64,000 nucleotides of DNA from Mucilaginibacter gossypii (GTDB taxonomy: Bacteria; Bacteroidota; Bacteroidia; Sphingobacteriales; Sphingobacteriaceae): positions 165,917-229,916 of the forward strand of contig NZ_FNCG01000012.1 of the NCBI RefSeq assembly GCF_900100945.1, given 5' to 3'. Positions 58,690-64,000 of the stretch are shown here, in pieces. Position numbers and translations under genes: made by a program. How positions within the stretch are numbered: the stretch's first letter is position 1; the number at the start of each line of letters is the position of its first letter. The notes below the pieces were generated by a model. It was not told the DNA's origin and did not search any database. It worked only from the letters and a program-made list of their open reading frames with translations.

Positions 58690-60336
58690 TTACCTCCACG
58701 CTTTATATTGATTGATTAGTCCATTAGTTGATGAATCATGGCTGCTGATCTCAGCGTTATCTTTTAGTTCAGGAAGGATTTTGCCGGCAAGTTGTTTACC
58801 AAGCTCAACACCCCACTGATCAAAGCTGTATATGTTCCAAATGATGCCCTGGGTAAAAATTTTATGCTCATACATGGCAATCAGCGCGCCTAAAGTGTAT
58901 GGTGTGATCTTTTTAATCAGGAACGAGTTTGTTGGACGGTTGCCTTCAAATACCTTGAACGGAGCTATTTTAGCTATTTCCTCGTCAGATTTTCCGGCAG
59001 CTTTTAGTTCTTCAATAACTACCTCTTCGGTTTTACCGTTCATTAAAGCTTCGGTTTGAGCAAAATAGTTTGACAGCAGCATGTTGTGATGTTCGCCCAG
59101 TGGATTGTGAGATTGTGCCGGGGCGATAAAATCGGCAGGGATCAGTTTAGTGCCCTGGTGAATCAATTGATAAAAAGCGTGCTGACCGTTTGTACCAGGT
59201 TCGCCCCAAATGATCGGACCGGTAGAGTAGTCAACATCTTTACCATTACGGTCAACATGTTTGCCATTACTTTCCATATCGCCTTGTTGGAAATAAGCAG
59301 AGAAACGGTGCAGGTATTGGTCGTAAGGTAAGATAACATTGGTTTCGGCCTCAAAGAAGTTGTTATACCAGATACCGATCAGTCCCATAATAACCGGGAT
59401 GTTTTGGTCAAATTCGGCAGTTTTGAAATGATTGTCAGTCGCGTGGGCACCGGCAAGCAAATCGGCAAAGTTTTCAAAACCAATGCTTAGGGCAATTGAC
59501 AAACCGATAGCGCTCCATAAAGAGTAACGGCCACCAACCCAGTCCCAAAATTCAAACATGTTTTTAGTATCGATGCCAAATTTTTCAACAGCTGCTGCAT
59601 TGGTTGAAAGAGCGGCGAAGTGTTTAGCTACATCGGCCTCAGTAGCACCGCTGGCCAGGAACCAGTCGCGGGCGCTGTGGGCGTTGCCCATAGTTTCCTG
59701 GGTAGTGAAAGTTTTTGAAGCCACCAGGAACAGCGTAGTTTCAGGATCAACTGCTTTCAGGGTTTCAACTATATGAGTACCATCCACGTTACTTACAAAG
59801 TGGAGGTTCAAATGATTTTTGTATGCTTTTAAAGCTTCAGTAACCATTACCGGGCCAAGGTCTGAGCCGCCGATACCAATATTAACCACATCGGTAATAG
59901 CTTTGCCGGTATAACCTTTCCACTCGCCCGAAATGATGGCTTCACTGAAGGCTTTCATTTGGTCAAGCACTTTATTTACATCGGGCATAACATCTTTACC
60001 ATCAACATAAATAGGAGTGTTGCTGCGGTTACGTAATGCGATGTGTAATACCGGACGGCCTTCCGTAACGTTAATTTTTTCGCCGGAATACATGGCGTCT
60101 ATCGCCTCTTTTAATGAACATTCTTTGGCCAGCTGTATCAATAAAGCAATGGTTTCATCATCGATACGGTTCTTTGAATAATCAAGCAGGATATCCTCAA
60201 ACTGGATCGAGAACTTATTAAAACGCTGGTCGTCAGCATCAAACATTTCTTTCAGGTTTTTTGATACAATATCAATGTAATGATCTGTAAGATATTTGTA
60301 AGCCTGGGTTGTTGTAAAATCAGTAGTTGGCAGCAT
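58690..60336 (-). CDS. pgi: Glucose-6-phosphate isomerase
   Basis: Interconverts glucose-6-phosphate and fructose-6-phosphate. I start at the ATG at 60336 (MLPTTDFTTTQAYKYL). The 548 residues show DVVNIGIGGSDLGPVMV, VASKTFTTQETMGNA, FWDWVGGRYSLWSAIGLSIAL, the catalytic Glu in GEPGTNGQHAFYQ and GIIWNIYSFDQWGVELGK. Length is typical. Confidence 0.96.
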   Translation of the reverse strand: MLPTTDFTTTQAYKYLTDHYIDIVSKNLKEMFDADDQRFNKFSIQFEDILLDYSKNRIDDETIALLIQLAKECSLKEAIDAMYSGEKINVTEGRPVLHIALRNRSNTPIYVDGKDVMPDVNKVLDQMKAFSEAIISGEWKGYTGKAITDVVNIGIGGSDLGPVMVTEALKAYKNHLNLHFVSNVDGTHIVETLKAVDPETTLFLVASKTFTTQETMGNAHSARDWFLASGATEADVAKHFAALSTNAAAVEKFGIDTKNMFEFWDWVGGRYSLWSAIGLSIALSIGFENFADLLAGAHATDNHFKTAEFDQNIPVIMGLIGIWYNNFFEAETNVILPYDQYLHRFSAYFQQGDMESNGKHVDRNGKDVDYSTGPIIWGEPGTNGQHAFYQLIHQGTKLIPADFIAPAQSHNPLGEHHNMLLSNYFAQTEALMNGKTEEVVIEELKAAGKSDEEIAKIAPFKVFEGNRPTNSFLIKKITPYTLGALIAMYEHKIFTQGIIWNIYSFDQWGVELGKQLAGKILPELKDNAEISSHDSSTNGLINQYKAWR

Positions 60337-60354
60337 AATTGTGTTGTTTTTCAA

Positions 60355-60362
60355 CAAAAGTA
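60355..60362 (-). promoter_or_regulatory. -7 element of pgi
   Basis: On the minus strand TACTTTTG matches TAnnTTTG, 18 bases upstream of the pgi start. Confidence 0.5.
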
Positions 60363-60489
60363 AAAAGTTAATTGTTAGATAGTCATTAAATAAATTATTA
60401 GCCTGTCTTAGTGTTGTTTAAACACGGCCGGCATAGTGTTGATTTTACACTTGAAAATTATGAGAATTACAAAAGAATTACAAATATAT

Positions 60490-60522
60490 TTTGAAGTTTA
60501 AAATTTTTATTTAATATATTTG
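60490..60522 (+). promoter_or_regulatory. Bacteroidota-type promoter
   Basis: TTTG at 60490-60493 and TATATTTG at 60515-60522 with 21 bases between. The transcript would lead to the gene at 60590. Confidence 0.6.
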
Positions 60523-60589
60523 TGTCGATGGTAATCAAATGAGGTATTTATCATCAATTTGTAAATTTACTTTAAAAACACGTATTACT

Positions 60590-61027
60590 ATGTTCGAAAA
60601 ACTGTTTTTGCTTGTAAAAGATAACGCCGGGACGGCTGTTATCAACAACCCGGTGATTCCTGCTAAATATCATGAAGCAGTGATCAATGAAGCTTCAAGT
60701 TCAATCATTGAAGTTTTAAAAGGCCAGCTTGAAAGCGGCAAGGTGAAGGAACTTATTAAATACTTTCAGTTCTCGGGTAGTTACAACAATTCATTAGTAT
60801 CGAGCATAACCAACCGCTTTGCAAATAAGCTTAACACTTTTTACAGTATTGACCCGGCACATGCGTTAACAGTTGCAAAGGCTCTGATCCCAACTGTAAT
60901 GAATGAACTGATTAAGGAAACAAAAAGCGGCGAAGCCAAAGAGTTTGCTTTGGGTACTATGTTAACTAAACTGAACGGTAACCGTACCGATCTGAACCCG
61001 CTTGTGAACAACCTGATGGTTGCCTAA
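60590..61027 (+). CDS. Unknown helical cytoplasmic protein
   Basis: A 145-residue protein; I use the ATG at 60590 (MFEKLFLLVKDNAGTAVINNPVIP) because the upstream frame is rich in atypical residues. It is all-helical with SSIIEVLKGQLESGKVKELIKYFQF and LNPLVNNLMVA, reminiscent of DUF937/YidB-like proteins, but I am not certain. It has its own promoter. Confidence 0.6.
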   Translation: MFEKLFLLVKDNAGTAVINNPVIPAKYHEAVINEASSSIIEVLKGQLESGKVKELIKYFQFSGSYNNSLVSSITNRFANKLNTFYSIDPAHALTVAKALIPTVMNELIKETKSGEAKEFALGTMLTKLNGNRTDLNPLVNNLMVA

Positions 61028-61115
61028 CATACTATTACATCTGCCTAATGAACAGGCCTGCCGATTGTTAAACAATTTGCAGGCCTTTTTATTTATAGCA
61101 ATTTTTCAAATTATA

Positions 61116-61123
61116 TATATTTG
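61116..61123 (+). promoter_or_regulatory. -7 element very close to the prfB start
   Basis: TATATTTG ends 4 bases before the prfB ATG (61128), so the transcript would begin near or at the start codon. Confidence 0.5.
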
Positions 61124-61127
61124 CCGC

Positions 61128-62220
61128 ATGACTAAAGAACAAGTTCAGGATTTAAGGGATAGAGTAACTTCCCTGAGGAGGCATCTTTGACATTGATAAG
61201 AAGCTGGAACTATTACATGAAGAACAGGAAATAACCATCGGCCCGCATTTTTGGGATCATCCTAAAGAGGCCGAAAAAGTACTGGCGTCCATCAAAGTTA
61301 AAAAAGTATGGACGGATGCTTTTCAGAAGGTGGTATCGGTTGTTGATGACGCCGGCGTGCTTTTTGAATTTTACCAGGGCGGTGATGCTACCGAGGCCGA
61401 AATGCAGGAACAATATAATGCGGCTTTAAAAGCCGTTGAAGAGCTTGAGTTTAAAAATATGCTCTCGGCCGAAGAAGATCAACTAAATGCGGTGCTTCAG
61501 ATCACGGCGGGTGCCGGTGGTACCGAAAGCTGCGACTGGGCCGGCATGCTCATGCGTATGTACATTATGTGGGGCGAAAAGAACGGTTATAAAGTAACCG
61601 AGCAGGATTACCAGGAAGGCGACGTGGCCGGCGTAAAAACCGTTACCCTGCAGTTGGAAGGCGAGTTTGCCTATGGCTATCTGAAAGGTGAAAATGGGGT
61701 ACACCGCCTGGTGCGCGTATCGCCTTTTGATGCTAATGCCAAACGTCACACCTCTTTTGCCTCTGTATATGTTTATCCCCTGGTTGATGATACCATTGAG
61801 ATTGAAGTAAATCCGGCCGATATCGAATTTGAAACTTTCCGCTCGGGTGGTGCCGGTGGTCAGAACGTGAATAAGGTAGAAACTGCCGTGCGTTTATATC
61901 ACAAGCCATCGGGCATCATCATCAAAAACCAGGAATCGCGTTCGCAATTGCAAAATAAAGATAACGCCATCCGCTTGCTTAAATCACAGTTATACGAAAT
62001 TGAGATGCGCAAACGTATGGAACTAACCAATGCTATTGAGGGCAATAAAAAGAAGATAGAGTGGGGCTCACAGATCCGTAACTATGTTTTACATCCATAT
62101 AAACTGGTAAAAGACCTCCGTACCGATCACGAAACTTCCAACGCTGCGGCAGTGCTCGATGGTGATCTGAATGATTTCCTGAAAGCCTACCTGATGGAAT
62201 TTGGCGGGCCAAAGAGTTAA
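61128..62220 (+). CDS. prfB: Peptide chain release factor 2 with programmed +1 frameshift
   Basis: RF2 reads UAA and UGA stop codons and triggers peptide release. Translation starts at 61128 (MTKEQVQDLRDRVTSLRRHL), meets an in-frame TGA at 61188, and shifts +1 at CTT-TGA-C; the second part (61189-62220) continues IDKKLEL. The full product has about 363 residues. SPF anticodon-like tripeptide in VRVSPFDANAKRH and the GGQ motif in SGGAGGQNVNKVET identify RF2. An in-frame AGGAGG precedes the shift site. Confidence 0.95.
61176..61191 (+). promoter_or_regulatory. RF2 autoregulatory frameshift site
   Basis: AGGAGG at 61176-61181 lies 3 bases before CTTTGAC. When RF2 is scarce, the ribosome pauses at TGA and slips to the +1 frame; when RF2 is abundant, the short product ends. 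The general mechanism is well known in bacteria. The Shine-Dalgarno-like element is notable because Bacteroidota use few of them. Confidence 0.9.
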
Positions 62221-62235
62221 AAATAAGAAAGTAAG

Positions 62236-62329
62236 GTCATGCCGAATTTATTTCGGTACCCCACATGCCGTATACCGTCCGTATGGCGTAGGCCAGGTAA
62301 GTGGGGGCCTGAAACAAGTTCAGGATGAC
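62236..62329. repeat. GTCATGCCGAA...TTCAGGATGAC palindromic element
   Basis: The left arm GTCATGCCGAATTTATTTCG and the right arm CTGAAACAAGTTCAGGATGAC-like (62308-62329) are related inverted copies, with a CCCCAC/GTGGGG pair inside. It lies in the space after prfB and before the prfB terminator. Confidence 0.75.
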
Positions 62330-62341
62330 GGTATAGTATAA

Positions 62342-62373
62342 AAAACGGAGTATCATTTCTGATACTCCGTTTT
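62342..62373 (+). terminator. Terminator of prfB
   Basis: AAAACGGAGTATCA pairs with TGATACTCCGTTTT (14 base pairs) around TTTC and is followed by GTTTTT. Confidence 0.9.
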
Positions 62374-62427
62374 GTTTTTGGAAGATTAATTGTATTTTGG
62401 ACACATCCAATTTGCCTTTTAAAAAAT

Positions 62428-63342
62428 ATGAAAACCTTCTTATCTGCCTTAGTCTTGACAGTTATAACATTTGTATCCTTCGCACAGGAAAAACCGATGC
62501 TGCTTTATCCTAAAGGTGTTCCCAATTCAAAAAAAGCCCCGGCAACTTATGTTGAAAAAACAGACAACAGGAGCTGGATCACCATGGTAACTGAGCCAAC
62601 GCTAACGCCTTACCTGCCCGAAAAAGGTAAAGCTAACGGCGCTGCCATTGTTGTTTGCCCTGGCGGTGGCTATTCAGGACTGGCTTCAGATCATGAAGGT
62701 AAAGCCGTAGCACAAGCCTTCGCTCAAATTGGCGTAACCGCTTTTGTATTAAAATATCGTTTACCAAGTGATGATATTATGGCTGATAAATCTATCGGTC
62801 CGTTACAGGATGCGCAAATGGCCATATACACCGTACGTAAAAATGCCGCAGAATGGAATATCAACCCATCTAAAATAGGAATTATCGGTTTTTCGGCAGG
62901 GGGCCACCTGGTATCAACGGAAGGAACTCATTTTGATAAACCGGTTATTGAAGATAAAGAAAACATCAGCGTACGCCCTGATTTTATGATGCTGATCTAT
63001 CCTGTAATTTCTTTTGGTGAATATGCCCATGTTGGCTCGAGGGAAAACCTAATAGGTAAAAACCCATCAGCAGCGCAGTTAGATCTGTATTCGAACGAAA
63101 AACAGGTTACTGCCAATACCCCGCCAACATTTTTAGTGCACGCCGAGGATGATAACGTAGTACCAGTACAAAACAGTCTGTTATTTTATGATGCCCTGTT
63201 AAAAAACAAAGTAAAGGCCGAAATGCATCTTTTCCAGGAAGGCGGTCATGGTTTCGGCATGAACAATTCTAAAAATAAAGGCAAATGGTTTGAATGGGCT
63301 GCCGCGTGGCTGGAGGAGAATGGCTTTTTGAGCGGGAAGTGA
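62428..63342 (+). CDS. Secreted alpha/beta hydrolase, paralogue of the 21.8-kb esterase
   Basis: A 304-residue exported hydrolase (signal to FVSFAQ). Nucleophile Ser in GIIGFSAGGHL, Asp in VHAEDDNVVP, His in EGGHGFGMNN, and the oxyanion region VCPGGGYSG match the esterase/lipase family often acting on plant cell-wall acetyl groups. It shares architecture with the gene at 21845. Confidence 0.87.
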   Translation: MKTFLSALVLTVITFVSFAQEKPMLLYPKGVPNSKKAPATYVEKTDNRSWITMVTEPTLTPYLPEKGKANGAAIVVCPGGGYSGLASDHEGKAVAQAFAQIGVTAFVLKYRLPSDDIMADKSIGPLQDAQMAIYTVRKNAAEWNINPSKIGIIGFSAGGHLVSTEGTHFDKPVIEDKENISVRPDFMMLIYPVISFGEYAHVGSRENLIGKNPSAAQLDLYSNEKQVTANTPPTFLVHAEDDNVVPVQNSLLFYDALLKNKVKAEMHLFQEGGHGFGMNNSKNKGKWFEWAAAWLEENGFLSGK

Positions 63343-63447
63343 TCCGGGACAACTAATTTCTTCTTCTGTAAAACAGTAGGCTAATTTTATTGTTGAGGTA
63401 AACAGTCTTTTTTTGAAAGCTTGAAGTTCGACCTTAATGATGATTTT

Positions 63448-63876
63448 ATGTTGAAAAGAATACTGTTAGCAGCGTTGCTTGTTGCCGGTGCCTGCTTTAA
63501 TGTTATCGCCCAATCCATCAAATACAAAAGCGTATCCAACCAGGATCTTACTTACGTTTTAAATAACCTGCAAAAGCGCTATGTATATACCGATCATAAA
63601 ACGCTGAGCATTGCGGTGTACCTTGTCGCCGATCAGCAAGGTGACGTTGATGCTCCGGCCGATTGCAAAACGCCCGGTTCTATTTATATAGCGGTATCGG
63701 AAGTTAAGCCTCAGCCTCAACAGTATGTTTATAAACTGAACCCGGTTTGCGACCCGAAGTTTGTAAATTGGATCAAATCAAAAAAGATGTACAAGATTGC
63801 TTTCAGCTATGGCGCAGCGGCTAAAAGGAAAACAGCTACTATTGGAATTACATTGAAGAAGCTGATGGTAGAGTAA
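63448..63876 (+). CDS. Small secreted protein of unknown function
   Basis: A 142-residue protein. I begin at the ATG at 63448 (MLKRILLAALLVAGACFNVIAQS, a signal peptide). The mature part has LTYVLNNLQKRYVYTDHKTLSIAVYLVADQQGD and AVSEVKPQPQQYVYKLNPVCDPKFVNWIKS. I know no family. The C-terminal part looks strand-rich. Downstream, a GTCAT-rich repeat begins. Confidence 0.65.
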   Translation: MLKRILLAALLVAGACFNVIAQSIKYKSVSNQDLTYVLNNLQKRYVYTDHKTLSIAVYLVADQQGDVDAPADCKTPGSIYIAVSEVKPQPQQYVYKLNPVCDPKFVNWIKSKKMYKIAFSYGAAAKRKTATIGITLKKLMVE

Positions 63877-63899
63877 AACGTTGATGTTTAAAAATGGGT

Positions 63900-64000
63900 G
63901 TCATCCTGAGTGATTTAAATCCGGTGGCCTCTGAAGGTAAAATGACATCTGCGTCACGTCATTGCTGTAAGGAATGAAGCAACCCCCGACAGGCTGGTAA
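63900..64000. repeat. GTCATCCTGAG/GTCATTGC repeat fragment at the window end
   Basis: TGTCATCCTGAGTGATTTAA near 63900 and CACGTCATTGCTGTAAGGAA near 63956 carry GTCAT cores as in other elements of the window. The element is incomplete because the window ends here. Confidence 0.5.

Noticed and set aside
61330..62220. Release factor starting at the first internal Met of the second frame
   Set aside because: The upstream 20 codons and CTTTGAC site give the complete RF2, so the start is 61128.

Overview
The window looks like chromosomal DNA from a Bacteroidota bacterium of the family Sphingobacteriaceae; Mucilaginibacter or a close relative is my best guess (inference from gene content, no search run). 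Supporting evidence: GldB next to a large protease with a type IX secretion sorting domain, many SPII lipoproteins, an rpsL-rpsG-fusA-rpsJ cluster, promoters with the TAnnTTTG -7 element typical of Bacteroidota, few Shine-Dalgarno sequences, and intergenic spaces packed with short palindromic repeats.

Layout. 1-9 kb: 3' end of atpG, a DUF4349-type lipoprotein, gldB, nadE and a 1246-residue secreted subtilisin. 9-14 kb: beta-barrel-like protein, gamma-glutamyltransferase, MarR regulator, a 16-bp repeat array, and two FKBP-type lipoproteins. 14-18 kb (minus): photolyase, two NAD(P)-binding epimerase-like proteins and a Dabb protein. 18-22 kb: two unknown genes, an ABC1-type kinase with a TetR-like regulator, and thioredoxin. 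22-30 kb: hydrolases, a proline-rich His-Met repeat protein, a phosphodiesterase-type enzyme, a serpin, and a LysR/hydrolase divergent pair. 30-34 kb (minus): an overlapping operon of DoxX, DinB, an NRDE/ATP-grasp fusion and a LysE/thioredoxin-lipoprotein fusion. 34-38 kb: a CoaB-only protein, two YHS proteins, and an ECF sigma factor with a YciI/DGPF protein. 38-43 kb: the str ribosomal cluster. 43-53 kb: nrdBA, msrB, asnS and small envelope proteins. 53-58 kb (plus): EamA transporter, dnaG, yraN, glutaminyl cyclase. 58-64 kb: a REP-associated (RAYT/IS200-like) transposase beside paired palindromes, pgi, prfB with its programmed +1 frameshift, an esterase and a small secreted protein.

The main points for follow-up are: (1) the 30.2-34.0 kb operon, which has two gene fusions and could be a thiol, peptide or haem-related pathway; (2) a DnaG whose four zinc ligands are all replaced; (3) at least ten families of intergenic inverted repeats, including a doublet beside a RAYT-like gene and elements inside the str operon; (4) two DnaA-box matches upstream of a candidate nrdBA promoter; and (5) a 16-bp tandem array after the MarR gene. 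No rRNA, tRNA, CRISPR array, prophage or plasmid functions were seen.
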